From NCBI GenBank assembly GCA_949752735.1, contig OX457038.1:61949020-62013019 (forward strand): a stretch of DNA of 64,000 nt, in the 5' to 3' direction. Origin of the DNA: Lumbricus terrestris (lineage: Eukaryota > Annelida > Clitellata > Crassiclitellata > Lumbricidae). A model generated the notes under the pieces. It did no database searches. It was not told where the DNA came from and saw nothing but the letters and a program-made list of their open reading frames with translations. Shown one piece after another: positions 44,101-58,872 of this stretch (positions within the stretch are counted from its first letter, which is position 1; the number at the start of each line of letters is the position of its first letter). Position numbers and translations under genes: made by a program.

Positions 44101-47100
44101 CAGGATTCCTACAACGGGTTGGACTGCAACTCGCTGTCACTCCTAAACATTGTGACCAATGGAAATATTCTGGGTGAGTTTTGAAGTGAATATCAATGAT
44201 TGATGTTATTGAGTACCAAAGGAACCCCATTAATAAAACTGCCATTGGGGAGATTTATTTTACCTACCACCACTTACCAATAGAACTATAGAAGGGATCA
44301 GATAATTATTGATAATTAATTAATTGCACATAATTATGCCGAGCACCATCCAGAGCCACCTTTTGACTGAAGTTGTGCTATTATAAATTTCTCTGAATTA
44401 TTTTGCACCCTGAGTCAGACGTGGAAGAAATGATTATGCATAGGGAAGCACTCTTTCCAGACCACTTCATTTGAATAAATTCAGTCAGGCTCGATTTTGG
44501 ACTTGGTTCCTCAATATGCATTCCATCTACTCTTACGATATAGTGTAGCTTGTGAGGCTATTTCTCTTCAAGCAATTTGTGTGACTTCATTCACTGTTGT
44601 AAAGTAACTGCACGTATGAGAATGTATTGTTGTATTAGAATGTATTGTTGTATGAGAATGTATTGTTGTATTTTCCAGAGAAGAAGTCAACAACTCGTTC
44701 GGAGGCGGCCGACTTTATGCCACCAGAGTTCATCATGCCAGGAAGCAGAGATCGACCTCTGTTGCCACTCCATCCGATCCAGAAGGATCTCAAGGTGACA
44801 CTCCTGAAATACAGTACACATATTAATTGTGTTTGTGTGAAAGTATAAGCTAGTGTACTGACAATGGTGAAGGCATAAGCAAGTATACTGACAATTAAAT
44901 TAAAACTTTGTTCTGGGGCTGGGTGGAAAAGGTATGAATGCTTTAAAACAAATCAGACGTCTTCTTAATAGACCATCTGAGAAGCTACATTATAAATGGA
45001 GTAGCTTAGAACTTTAAAATTATTGAACTTTTTAAAAACTTTTTACTGTTCCACTGTAATTTCACGTGCTTAAACTTTGATTAGCTTTTGAGAGCTTAAT
45101 TTATGGAGAAAAGTAATTTTCTAATGACATTTGTGATTCCATTAAGTAGTGTAATTTGCTTGACACACCAGGGTCCACAGTGCCTGAAAGTGCTGACGTA
45201 CAGCGGTTGGAACCCACCGCCTGGAAACCGCAGAATGCATGGTGATCTTCTCTACATCTATATTGTAACGTTAGAGGACAAAAGATATCACATTACGGCC
45301 TCATTGCATGGCTTCTACGTCAACCAGTAAGTGCTTGGCATCAGATTTTCAATATATGTGTACATTCAGATTTTCATTGCATGTCTCTGAGTACTTTAGC
45401 ATAATTATTGCTGGCTGTATAATTAAATATAATTAAATTGGATGTATGTAATGATTATTACTCAAGATTTGCATACTCTGTAGGGTTATTTAAGTAAACG
45501 TCTGTGTAATCTTAGTAGCAACAATGAATTTGATAAGCTATTATTATTAGTAGTGAATAATAATAATAATAATAATAATATTGACGGCTATTTCTATAGC
45601 ACTGTAGTACAGCACATGTCGTTACATGGCGCCTTGACAAACCATAAACACACGATCCGTCAGAGATCTATATACCTTAAGGATGAATTATGTCTTGAGT
45701 CTTGACTTGAAAGACTTGACTGAGTCAGCTGTAAATATCGAAAACCTTGATGTCAACCTCAATGGCCAATGTCATGAAGAAAACCAACTCCGTCAAGTTG
45801 GTGGAACGTAGAGAAATTGTGGAAAATGAAGACGATGCGATCTGACACAGGCTGCCGCATACGACACCCATCCTCATTCCCCATGAACCATCGATGCTCT
45901 TTCAATATGCTACCCACGGCTGCCTGATGATTCATATCTAAGAGGAAGTTTAAATAAATAATTTAGACATATGTAATTGTTTTTGAAATGTCACAGTGTT
46001 ATGTATTGCTATAATTTAAAGGTTTGTTTTTGAAATATTTAGAAGATTTCAACCCAAAACCTGCTGGTCAGAAACATGTTTTCCATTCCCTCATTGATCT
46101 GCTTGGCCAGGTGAGAATTTCAGTGTTTATAGATGTGATTTAGGGAATGTTTTTATTTGCATAGTGCAAGGGATTGACATTAAATGTTTGATGATGATTG
46201 AATTACTTAACATTGCAGGGAAAAGTTAATGTATTCTGTGAGCATTCTGGTGATATTATTATTTTTTTCATAGCATTCTTGGTGAGGGTTTTCGTTTATT
46301 AAATATTATTATGTGTTATGGCGCTGATTGAAAATCTGGTTTTTAAAATTGCTGTTAAAGCATTGGTTTAAAAATACTGTCTGTTTTCTTTTAGATAAGT
46401 CCTGCCTTTAAGAGAAATTTTCAGAATCTACTGAAAAAGAGGTAAGAGCATTGTGATTTTGAAAAGCTATAAAGAGTCATGCAGTGTGTTTTGTGATGCT
46501 CTTAATATGATCTGTATAAATGTCTAATTGCATTGAGCACTTGGTTTTACGAGAGGAAAAGTATTGCATTGTATATTTTGACATCACTTACGGTATAATA
46601 TGCAGAGATGCTGTTAGCATGGGAGCCTCTGGGAAACTAAAGCATCTCCAGGTAGCGGATGGATATAGAAGAGACCTCTACCATTATTTTATACCGGATT
46701 GAGAAGGGAAGGTCATTCCAGGAGGAAGGGCTCACAATTGCAAACCTGGCGTTATATCGTATTTAAAGTGAAATCCCAAAAGTAGTTGTTACAGCTGCTG
46801 CCAAAATATGCTCTGCATGGGTTGGTAGATCTGAGTGAGATCCTGTGTAAGCATCTAACGGAGAGCTGATGTCATTTGCTGTTGCTTTATGCGATGGTGT
46901 GTTAACAATTATTTATTTTCTTTGTCTGGTAGACAACAGAAGCATCCGTTTGAACGGGTCGCTACACCGTACCAAGTTCACAGCTGGATGTCGCCTCTGA
47001 TGGACCACAGCGTCGACTACATACGAGCAGAAGATGGTGAGTTCCTGGTTATCAGAGAAAACTAAGCAATATTGACATCTTTAATTTACTTTACGTTACC

Positions 47101-50100
47101 TGAAACTGAGAAGCGGGCGATGGACAGAGCTGAGTGGAGGAGATGTGTCGCCCGATGTGCTAACTGCATAGGAAGGGCAAAGTTCTAAGTAAGTAAGTAC
47201 CTTGCCTGTTGTTACTGATTCTATATATCTTTCCAATCCTTGTCTTACTTGTTGTTGCCAATTGATCTTTACCTTACACATTGTTATCAATCTGTTGATT
47301 AACTGTTGTTACTAATCTTTATTGTGAGAATTTCTGAGTAAAAACTTACCTTTTCAGTCGATCTCTGTATTGTATCTCTTTCTGTTTTTCCATGTGAACA
47401 GCCTTCTCATCACGTCTTGGCTACGAGGAGCACATCCCGGGTCAGACGCGCGACTGGAACGAGGAACTTCAGACGACTCGCGAACTGCCGAGGAAACATC
47501 TGCCGGAGCGACTCATCAGGGAACGAACCATCTTTAAGGTGACTTGTTCTTCTGCTCTGTTCTTCTGTGTTCTCATCAGGGAACGAACCATCTTTAAGGT
47601 GACGTTCTTCGTCTGCCGTTCTCTAAAGTCTCTGTTGTAAGAAATTACATTTTGTAAAGAGTTCATTTTTGTGTACGATTGAGTTTTCATTAGAGTTCTT
47701 TAATTTTGAAAGTATTTGTTTATTATATAAATTTTCGGTACAGTTTATGATTGCAAATTATTTTGCGTGGTGTCGTTCGTTAAATTTTGCAATATTGTTT
47801 TGCAATGTTGTTTTGCAATGTTGTGTGTTTCTCAAATAATAGATTGTAATTACAATTCTATTAAGTTCTCATTTGAATCTGTAGTGTTATTCTTTCAATT
47901 TTGTGTGCATGGTGAAGTCTTAGCATTTTACTTCGTGTGAGTCTCTGTCTGTCTAGTGTAAATCAAGTTTGACTGAGTATCTATTGTCAGGTATATTATT
48001 GCTAAATTTTTATGCACGGCATAGTGTAATTTAATTAAATTGCAGAGTATTCATCTGTGTCCATTGTTTTCTCTTGCAGGTTCACAGTGATTTTGTTGTG
48101 GCTGCCACTAGAGGAGCGATGTCGGTTATTGATGGGAATATTATGGCCATCAATCCAGGAGAGGATACCAAGTAAGAGACTGGATAATTTCGCCATGGAA
48201 GTGCAGAGCATTTGTTTTCTTTTTTCCTAGTTGTGACTTTCAGGGTCTTTAACATGTTAGCTATGTACTGCACTGGTGTCCCCATCAGTCACTTTCGGCA
48301 ACTCTTAAATATTGGTAATAAGAATGGGGGGTCCGGTAACACATTGGATAACATGCTGGCATGGAGATCAAGTGGTAGTGTAAATGTTTGATAAGCATTA
48401 CTATTTGTACAAATTTTTTATTGTTATAACTCAAATGTTACGTCATTGTTACTAATGAGTTTTGGAAGTCAGTAAATGTTGCATCTTAGAAGTACCAGTA
48501 TGTGTCATTTATAACCCTAAATTTTATCAAGACTTTAAAACAAGTTTTCCAAGTGTTTGTGTATTGAGTACGCTGAACGTTTCTGTAGGATGCAGATGTT
48601 CCTGTGGAACAACATCTTTCTGAGTCTTGGTTTTGATGTTAAAGACCACTTCAAGGACTTTGGAGGTGATGCTGCTGCTTATGTTGCTCCAGTGAGTATC
48701 TTACTTATTTACTTTCTTGTATTTATATAGCACCAGTATCTACTGGCAATATATAAATCACTTGATTTGTTGCTAGGCAGCTGACTAAAAGAGCCCTGTT
48801 ATGGTTGTTTTATTTTAAAGATTTTGACCAGGCGCTAACTACAACCCCTCATGCTGTTGTAGCAACCTCTGTGCAAAGTGTAGAACCTAGCCGTTGATGT
48901 ACACTTTCTGTATGTATAATGTATATCTTATACCAACTGGTAATTGCCATTGGAAGCAGATTGTTTATAAATATAATTAGCCAAAATATGACAACTAAAA
49001 AAGCTTTTACAATTACCCAGTGAACGAGTACAATGACATCTGTTTTGGATAATGATTCTGGATGCTGGTTTCTGTTTCTTCAGTAGCAGGACATGCATAT
49101 CTGCATGTGTCTACATGCCTAGGGAACATTCAACTGAACTTCAGATCTTTTGACTCTGCTGTATAAAATAATTTCCTTTACATACCAACTTATAGTAAAT
49201 TGTATGAAAAATCAAATACCCTATCATATACCCTCCCTCAGTTGGCAAGTGGTTAAGTAATGACCGGAGATGTGGACTGTTGCTGTCACTGTAAGCTTTC
49301 AACAATTACTTGATTGAATTGTTTTTCAGGGTTGCGATCTGCAAGGAGTGAAGGCCTATTCTGGAGTCGATCCTGAAGGACTGTACACGCTGGGTACAGT
49401 TGTCGTCGACTACAGAGGCTACAGAGTGACGGCTCAGTCCATTATCCCTGGTTTGGATTACTGCTTGTGTCTTGTTCCATTTGAATAATTTATGTAATTT
49501 AAGACATTGATTAATTTTATAAGACTAGAAAATCCAAAAGTCTCTGTCTTGTAAGTTGTATTGCCTTGGAATATGTGAAAAATATTTTGGTCTTCTTTAT
49601 GTTGGGCAGATTTTATCGTGTGGTGGAATCATTCTTGCCTCAAGTAAAACAGAAAGCAATCAATAGGTTTTTGTTTCAACCTTCTTTCATGGACATCGAG
49701 TGCCTAAGGCAGGAAAGATGTAGATTAGCAGCCACATTACAAGTCACACACATCATATCTGTACTTATATTATTGTTCATTTACTGGTGCAATTATCGTT
49801 TTGAATGGAAAATTATTACTGCCATATTTATTGTAGGAATTTTGGAGAAGGAGCAGGAGCAATCGGTTGTGTATGGATCAATTGATTTTGGCAAGACGAT
49901 CGTTGCCAATGACAAGTACAAAGAACTCGTAAGAAGATTCAATGCTATATTTGTACTTAATCTGTAGTGCAGACTGTAATTTGCAGTTACAGAACTGTAT
50001 TTGTGTAGGTTGGATGTTATCTTGTGGGGCTCTTAGTGTGAAGTATCAATTGTGGCTTAACTGCATTTTCGTTTAAAGTGGTTTTAATCATCATTCATTA

Positions 50101-53100
50101 GTGCAGTAATTTTTTTATTAATTTGTTTGGGTGTGGTCACTGCAGTGTGTCATCCATGTGCGTGGATTTAAAATAAAACGAAGGTATATTAGAATCGTTT
50201 GTGCACCACTAGATGCGATTCAGTATAATTCTATTAAATGCTGGGAGAAAATTGTTAATGATGGTAGGCCTACTCTCTTTAGTGTGCCCTCTGACCTTCC
50301 AGTCTATCCTTGATATTGTTTGGTTCTGCCCAGAGAATTATGAAATAGTAGAAATTAAGTTTTTAACTGGAAACGATTACTAGACTAAAAATAAAACCGT
50401 AGAAGTGACCAGGTATGTGAATGGCTGGCGAGTGGGGATGGTTGTTTAGTGACGGTGCCTTTGTGTTTTTATCTCAGCTCAAGAAACCTGCACAGTCTCT
50501 GAAGATTCATCCGCATCGGTAAGTTGTCGTTTTTCTTGCTCATGAGTTTTCTTTATAAATTATTTCCTTATCTATATTTTATTATTCTTTATTTTCCCCC
50601 TAATTGTCATGACGTAACATTTGTTGGGTCTCAAACTATGCTTCTTATTTTAAGGAATTGGAGATTTCCCAAAAACTTGCCTATAGATCAGATTATTTTT
50701 ATGTTGTACTGGTCTGCCAGCACCAAACCTATTTTTCAGAAATTTTATATACTTTGATTAGCAGGTCTAAGTAAGTTTCAAATTGTTGTTCATTTGATTG
50801 GTTTTTCGTCAGGGAACTGTTGTATGGGATCATTACTCACGGCGATGCACTGTGGTGTAGTGGGTTCGGTGCCTTGGAGCTGGAGGTTCCAGGTTCGAAT
50901 CCAGCTCAAGTCACTGCGTAGGGACCTTGAGCAAGCCCTTCACTTGTAAAATTTTGCTTGTGCGCTTCGGCGTGAAACTCTTATAATGCAGTGTTCGCGC
51001 TGTAGTTGGGAGTGCCTATGAGTAGAAATTTGGAATGGGCGCTATGGTGACTGAATGATTAAATTACGCTAGAACTTTGTTAAAAGATTGCACCACATGC
51101 TTGGATGAAATTATTCTTGATAAAATATTCTGGCAAAATGATCACATGATTCATTTCCTTTAACTCGTTTGTTTTTTTTGCAGTGTTGTCAACAGCAAAA
51201 GTGAAGAAGTAGAACTGTATTCGTCCGTTGAATGCAAGGTAGGTCCACTGAAGTGTCGTCGTATCTATGAATTTATGTAGCACCTCTCTCATATTCAGAG
51301 GCACTCTCGACATTGTACCCTTGATAAAAGAAATGTTCTTTTAGAAAACCAGTAATTTGTTTTGCTCTTAGTGAGGGCAGGTCATTCCAGATGGAGAGAC
51401 CAACCACAGCAAATGCCTTATTTGGGAACTGAGCAATCCTAATCCTGGGAACAAGAAGATCACGACAATCGGGAGAGCATAATGACCGAGTTGTGCATAT
51501 GTGGATACCGACTTTCTGAAAGGTATTTAGGGGCATTTTCAAGTTGTTCTTCGGATACCAGAAAGTGGATCTTGTTATGCATGTATGCATACAGTGGTAG
51601 GAAGCCAGTACAGGATTTTACACATATTTGAGAGATGCGTGCAAAGTGAGGGAGTCGAGCTGTGCTTAGATGAAACATTTGAGACCGATTGAAAGGAGAA
51701 ACGCTGTTGAGGGAGACCCATATGAAGTGAGTTGCAGTAGTCTTGGCTGGAGCAGAAAAACACTTGAACTCTGCTGGTAAAGAGAGTGGGAGAAACCGAT
51801 CTTTGGCTCTGCCGCCCTCAGTTGAAAGAAGCATGATTGAGTCTGGTTGGATTATATTCTATAGATGTAACAGGCAGGCAACGTATCTTCCAAAAACTCA
51901 GACATATGGTCCATGCCTACTTCTTGTGTTGCATATAATTGCGACAATATTTCATAATTTGACTCCTGCTGACCGATTAAGAATCAGACTTTATGTGCAC
52001 ATTGATGAAGGGCTGCATTTAACTGCTTGTCCAGTTATTCTGCAATGATTTGATTGTTGTTTGGTTAAGCAAGTCATTGTTGATTTAATGCTAGTGCTAT
52101 ATAAATATGCTGTTTTATTTCTCAGGGCATTGTGGGTAATGATAGTCGACATTACATCCTGGACCTTCTGCGAACGTTCCCACCGGATGTCAACTTCCTG
52201 CCTGGTACGATTAGTTTCCAAACTAATTTCCTCTAATCTACGTCACCATGAAGATCTTTAGCAATCTAATCGAATCTTAGAATTCTTCTATTATTAATTT
52301 TCTTAATCTCAAGGTTTCAGTGAACATGCGCTGGCCTTTGGTCAAAATGTATGTGTGCCTGTTGGTTGCATGGTTGAGAGGCCACAATGAAGCTCAATAC
52401 TGTGAATCTGCGCAAGTTGTTTGTTCTAACAAACTTGCAGAGTTCAGCTGTAGTTTCGGCTTCCTTGTAACGGCATGGCCGTGTTACGGCTCCATATAAA
52501 TTGTCGTAATTATTATTATGGCATGCAGAGGACGTGCTTATCAGTCTAATCAGAGAATGTCCGATCTTTTTTTACCGTTGATGTGCCTTTTGTTGAGTCT
52601 TTCAGCGAAGGACGTAATTTGAATTATTACCAATTCCATGCTATTTTGTACATTGAGATGTTTGCTAGTTGCATCAATGTCATCGAGATCTTCTGGACGA
52701 ATAAATATTCATTGATTGTTTTTGTTTGTTCACTGGTGATTCTGTGTTTTTGCTTTCAGTCGAGAAAGAAGAGTTGAGTGAAGCTGTTCAGGCGCTTGGA
52801 TTTCCTCGCAAACACCGTCATCGTCTCGCTTGTCTGCGGCAAGAGCTTGTCGACGCATTTGTCGAGTACGTTGTTCCATTAGCATATCCTGCCATTCATT
52901 CATTCGTATATCCATCTATCCCTTATATTTATGCATGTATGTATGAGGACTTGTTATAGCGCCCTTCAATATTACTACTCAGACACACTCCCAACTGCAG
53001 CCTGAACCAGAGTTTCACGCAAAAGTGCATGAGCAATTGCAAGTGAAGGACTTGCCCAGGGTCCCTACATGGTGGCTTGATGTGGATTCGAACCAACAAC

Positions 53101-56100
53101 CTTTCGACTCCAAGGCACCACCAAGCATACCCTTACACGACAGTGTCCCACAGATATCCATCCATTCATGACAGTATCATCCATTCATCTGTGGATCTAT
53201 ATTCGTACATCCATTCCTAGTTAATTCTGACACTGCTTCTGTTTTTCAGGCACCGATACATCTTGTTTGTGAAGAATGCTGCGTTTCAATTCCAACAACT
53301 GCGACTTAGGAAAATGCAAGAGGCGGAACAGGTGAAGTACCTTTTTATAAATTTAACAAGTAAGGAACTTGATCTGACTTGCATCAATTGGATTGTATTC
53401 TTATAATTAGTTAATCATTTTTCTTTCATTGCAAGAGCTCAATAAGAAAAAAATATTTTAAAAATATTATCAAGTGTCAAAGCATGCAATTGGATTTAAC
53501 AGTTTATCATCTGTAGACAAATGAGAAGCTTAGGTGAGTGAAAACTTAAACATTTGATGTTGAATTTTTTTACCATTTTAGTCGAAAGCCAAAGAGAAGT
53601 CTGAGACAGCAGCAGGGCAGGATGAAGTTCGGGCAGTGGCAACAAAAAGCCAGGATGAGATCGAGACGGAGGAGGCGAAGAAGATTGTGGAGACACTGAC
53701 GGATGCGGTTGCCACGGCAAAGGATGAGGAGAGCGCCAAAGACATAGTCAAGGCAGCAGCTCTTCTCGTTGGGTCGCTTAGCGACACGGAATTCAACATC
53801 AGCTTCAATCCTGATGTCTACCAGGATCACGTCCAGCATGCAGATCCCGAGGTGATAACATCAAAATAATCATAATCATAATAATGATAATCATGGTCAT
53901 AATCATAATAATCATAATCATGGTCATAATCATAATAATCATAATCATGGTCATAATAATAATAATAATAGTCATGGTCATAATCATATGCACTGGAATT
54001 GGAGCAGGTGGGTGATTCTCTGCAGGTTCACGGTAGCGGAAAGGTTAGAGAATTGAACCATCAGCTCATATGTTGTGGGTTCAATTGGCTCTGCCAGAGG
54101 TTAAGATGGTTGATCTTTCTGCTCTATTTACTCTGCCAATGTAATCCAGGTGTAAAATTGGTGCACTGACTACTTTGTGAATGAGAAGATCAGGTTTTGA
54201 ATAACAAGGCTACCACCTCGTATGCACATGAAAACCGACGATTGTTTTGCATTGATATCCTTGGCCCCTGTCGGAATGTTCTTACCTAAGTATGTATTGT
54301 TCTGCGATATCTGTGGAGTTAATATTGGTGATTTATGATAAAATTGCTCTCTTTAGTCTGTGTTTAAATTTCAGCATTGTGTTTGTCATGAATTTCTTTT
54401 CCCCTGGATTCACTGTCATGTTGCTGATGATTTCAGTCATCAACTTTGAAGCAAGAGAAACAGCTCGTGAAAGATGCCGCTGAATTTCTTTTGTTGAATC
54501 AGATTCCAAACTTCGTAAGTCGTTCTTTTGTACGATAGCTTTTACCCCACTATCTGGCACTTCACTTGAAATAAGAGATCTTGTTTAGCCAAAAAGCCTT
54601 GCTTGTCAGTTTCAGTATTTGTTTGTGCGTTTGTCCAGTGGTTGATGGTTTAAATACTTTGGACGATCAAGTTTTATTTCACGAACAATGGTTGTAAAAG
54701 AGAGACCAGGCACTGTTCTATGGGCAGTCAGATGTCATTTAGAGGGAATTGTTAAGGCATAAAGTTTTCAGTGATGTGTTTATTTTTAGATCTGTGAATG
54801 CCTGGAGCATACGTCATCTCCTATTGATGCATACACTCTGACGGAGGCTCTGCACCATCAGTAAGATTATATGTTAATTAATTGCATCATCAGTAAGATA
54901 TATGTTAATTAATTGCATACTTGTACCTTACCTCAAATGTGCTTCTTCTTAATTATGTGTTGTATTAAGTGCGAACAGTACTGATAGCCTAATCTAGTTA
55001 CTTGTTTGGCACCTGTATTATACCATGGTGTCAGGTTGGGACTTTGACAAACTGGAATTTTGTGATTCAGCAGCAAATTGTTAATTTCACATGACAACAC
55101 TTGGATTTCAACTTTGTGTACAGAGGAGAAAGTAAAGAATTTGCTGTTGTATGGTCAGTTATGTCTCGTATGCACCTTACTGCACCCAACTAACTCGTTT
55201 AAGTATCTCTTGCTTTGAGGACTGATCTTATTGAATTTGTCATTTCTGAGTCTTTGTATTGATTGATGTTTGCCACTAGCAAACATTCATTTGGTATTAG
55301 ATGGTTTGTGTGATATATCTACGTGTGAGGAGAGTGCTTTTCTCCTTTTATACAAAAGATGGGCTGGTTTGTATACGTAGATAACTGCAGTATTTTTTGT
55401 GCGTTTGCAGTGGTATTAACATGCGCTATCTTGGTACAGTAACAGAATGTGTGAAGAAACAGCCGCAGTTGTCGTATCTCTATGTAAGTTTCACATTGTT
55501 TTTGTCCTTGATTCTGTTGAACTTTTAGCCAGTGTGTTTTGAAATAATTTCTGTCATAATTAATACTAATGTGGTCTATGGTCACCTATAGCAGCTAACT
55601 ATTGACATTAGGATTGATACGAAAGCAAACCAAATATTGATTATTTACTTGAAGGTTGATTTGTTGAATCAGATGCAAGTGAGGATATGATTGTGCATGC
55701 AGAAAGACGTGCTTGACCTACTTGAATAAGCACTTGGGCTACTTAAAGAGGTATTTGGTCTGGTTGAAGGGGTACTTGGCCTGCTTTGAAGAGGTATTGA
55801 GCCTGCTTGATAAGATAACAAGCCTGTGCAGGAAGCACAGGGCTGTTTGAGAGATGAAGATCGATTTTGCATTAGGTGCAAACAAGAAGAGATGAGGTGA
55901 TAAGCGTGAAAGAATTAGATAACGTAAGAACGTCACGGAAAAGTAGAAAGAAGGGCACTTGGAAGTGAGTTAAGAATCCTACTTGATTAGATAAGGACCC
56001 TTTCTCTTTGTGACACTTTCTTTAGAGATGATGACATTTTGACCATCATGACATCTTGACCATCATGACATCTTGACCAGCACGACATCTTGACCATCAC

Positions 56101-58818
56101 GACATCTTAACCATCACGATATCTTGACCATCACGACATTTTAACCATCACGACATCTTGACCATCACGACATCTTGACCATCACAACATCTTGACCATC
56201 ACGACATCTTCTATTCATTGCTTTTCCGATTGTGTTGGTTGCCATTGCGTCATCTTGCGTTGTCTGTTTCAGAGCATCTGCGTTGCATCCCTGTTGATGC
56301 GTGCTGCCAAGCACTTCTACAAATCATACATGCAAGGTGCTGACATGATGAACCTGTCGCCAGCCATCAGCCACTTCCTCAACTGTTTCATCGGATCCTT
56401 CCCTACCCCTCACACGCAGGTTGCCATGGAAGAGGTTAGCCACACTCCTTACTCTTGTTCCTCATGCCAAGCGAGTCTTAAATGCTCCAGATGGTGCTTA
56501 AAGTGTATGGTGCTTAAAGTGTATGGTGCTTAAAGTGAATGTTTAAAAACTTTGGAATTTGCCCCTCCTCAAATTCAATGCAATCTGACAATTCTGTAGA
56601 GTTAAGACTTCTATATTTCAGCTTGGTTTTATCCGCTATAACTTAATTTTCAGACCTTTCTGACATAGCATTTATGACAAGTATAAAGACTTTCCATTTA
56701 TTCCGTCCTTGTTTTTGTTCTAGAAGCCAAAAAAGAAGAACAGGCGCAAGAACAAGGGTGCACCTTTCATTGCTAACGGTTGGACTCTGCTTTCTGTGCT
56801 CCTATAAATAAACGTTGGCATCGCATTTAATTTCTCATCAGTCACTTTTTGATCATGGATCAATGAATTTTGGTTGTGGTGTGTTATTGAATTTAATCAT
56901 GCATCAGTGAATTTTGGCAGTACCTTAAGTGATCATTGCCATGCATCAATTAAGTTGATTCGATAAGTTTGGTTACAAATAACTTGCTGTACCATCTGCT
57001 GAATGATGGCCGTGCTGAAGTAAAGTTTGATTGTGCGATCAGCAAGTTGAAGTGAACCATCATTTGCGCTGTGCTTCAGAAATCACTTGTTTAGTGAGTG
57101 TTGCAGCTGGCAAAGTTAAATGGTTTGGGTTCGTCTGTTTGTGATGTGGGTGATTGATAAAAATATTTTTGTTTGGTCGTTGAGCAGATAACACAGAGTG
57201 GTTAAGCGAGTCTCCGAAGTCTCTGTGGAAGAGGATTGTTGATGAAGTCTCTGAATATTATGGCTACAAACTGGAGTGGTAAGCCGTAGTAAACTGCTTT
57301 TGACATTTAACAGACAGTTTGTGTTGACTAGACAATCAGTTGTTGTGGTACCTATTTGTGTACTATAAATTGCGTTATAATTTTTCTTATAATTATAATT
57401 TAGGATTTATTTATCTATAAATGCTCCATTGCATGCTGTTTTTTGTGTGTGCCTTGTTACAGTGACTCCGTTGACAGTGCGCTGGAGAAGTATGGACTGC
57501 AGAAGGTCTCCCTGCTCCGAGGATTCTGCAAAATGGCTGGAATACAGATCCTTCTGCGGGAATACTCGCTAGACAGCAAATCAAAGCAGCCGTTCTTTGA
57601 CGATGACATCCTGAATGTCTTCCCAATCGTCAAACACATCCATCCAAAGGTCAGATTGCAATTCAATTTAGTGCATTTGTCAAAAGTATTGTGACATTTT
57701 CTGTCCTTGGTAATTTACCTGTGTTGCCTAAGTCTTGGCTTCCTCAAATTTTTCAGTAGGTAAATATGTTGGCCTGATGCAATTTTTCAGTAGTGAGGTA
57801 TAAATTTGCTCTTCCCTTAAGTATCATCCCCTGCAGTCTGTTGTAAATGTTTTGTGTAATTAATATTCTAGCATAATTTTTGATACTAGCACTTACCGTA
57901 CCTTGTGCTTTGTATCTCATGTTTGTCACAACCTAAACTAGGAAATTCTTTAGCATACAATTAGTTCGGCAATGCCTGGTCAAGGTAATTAGCGAATGAT
58001 CAGTCACTTTATGTTAGCTACACTTTAATTTTCTAGCAACCATTAATTGCATATTGCTTTTTGAGGCACCGGTGTCTTGTTTTAAGGCACCTGTCGGTTG
58101 TACATTGTATTCTAGCAACATTGACTGCAAGCATAAATATTCTGTTTCTTAGCACTTTTTATGGGCACTATTAATTTTTTGACATTAATTGTGTGTGTTC
58201 CTTTTTACGGCTACATCAGTGATTGATGTTGTATTTCTAGGCAACTGATGCGTATCACGTTTTCACAAGCGGTCAGGCGAAGATTCAGCAGGGTCTGCTG
58301 CACGAGGGCTATGAACTGATCAGTGAGGCTCTCAACCTTCTGAACAACGTCTATGGTGCTATGCATCCAGAAATCGCTGCGTGCGCTCGACTGCTGGCCA
58401 GGCTTAGCTACATCATGGGTGACTACGGAGAGGTATGTAAAATGACCCAAATTTTGTGTGATATAACCCAGATGAGTTAACCTTTTTATAATTGGAATTA
58501 TCTAATATTACAAGCTACTTGAATTTGTTTTCTACAAAACAGGCTGACTACAGAGGTTCCAATATTTGAAGTATGTGCACTGTGTACATGTATGGGTCTG
58601 AGCATAAATGTTAGTGTCATGCATTTATGTTGAAACTTAAATTACGTTGTAATGAGTTGTTCTTCAGTTTTGTTTACTTGTCTGTGGTCTTCTAGGCTTT
58701 GGTTTACCAGCAGAGGGCCGTGTTTATGAGCGAACGAGTTCTAGGCATCGACCATCCGAACACAATTACGGAATATGTAAGTGCAGCAACTGTAATATTT
58801 ATTGTTATTTACTCTAGA

Positions 58819-58872
<54 letters not shown>

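Noticed and set aside
45940..45960. 5-base microexon AGGAA as a fix for the CLUH frame break
   Set aside because: It would restore the frame, but the acceptor lacks a pyrimidine tract, the donor GTTTAA is weak, and it gives two fewer residues than relatives.
49566..49967. 133-codon open frame on the + strand
   Set aside because: Only the part 49837-49928 is coding (CLUH exon 14). The rest is intron read-through.
56024..56211. CRISPR-like regular repeat
   Set aside because: Units are contiguous without unique spacers, and the DNA is eukaryotic intron; it is a minisatellite.
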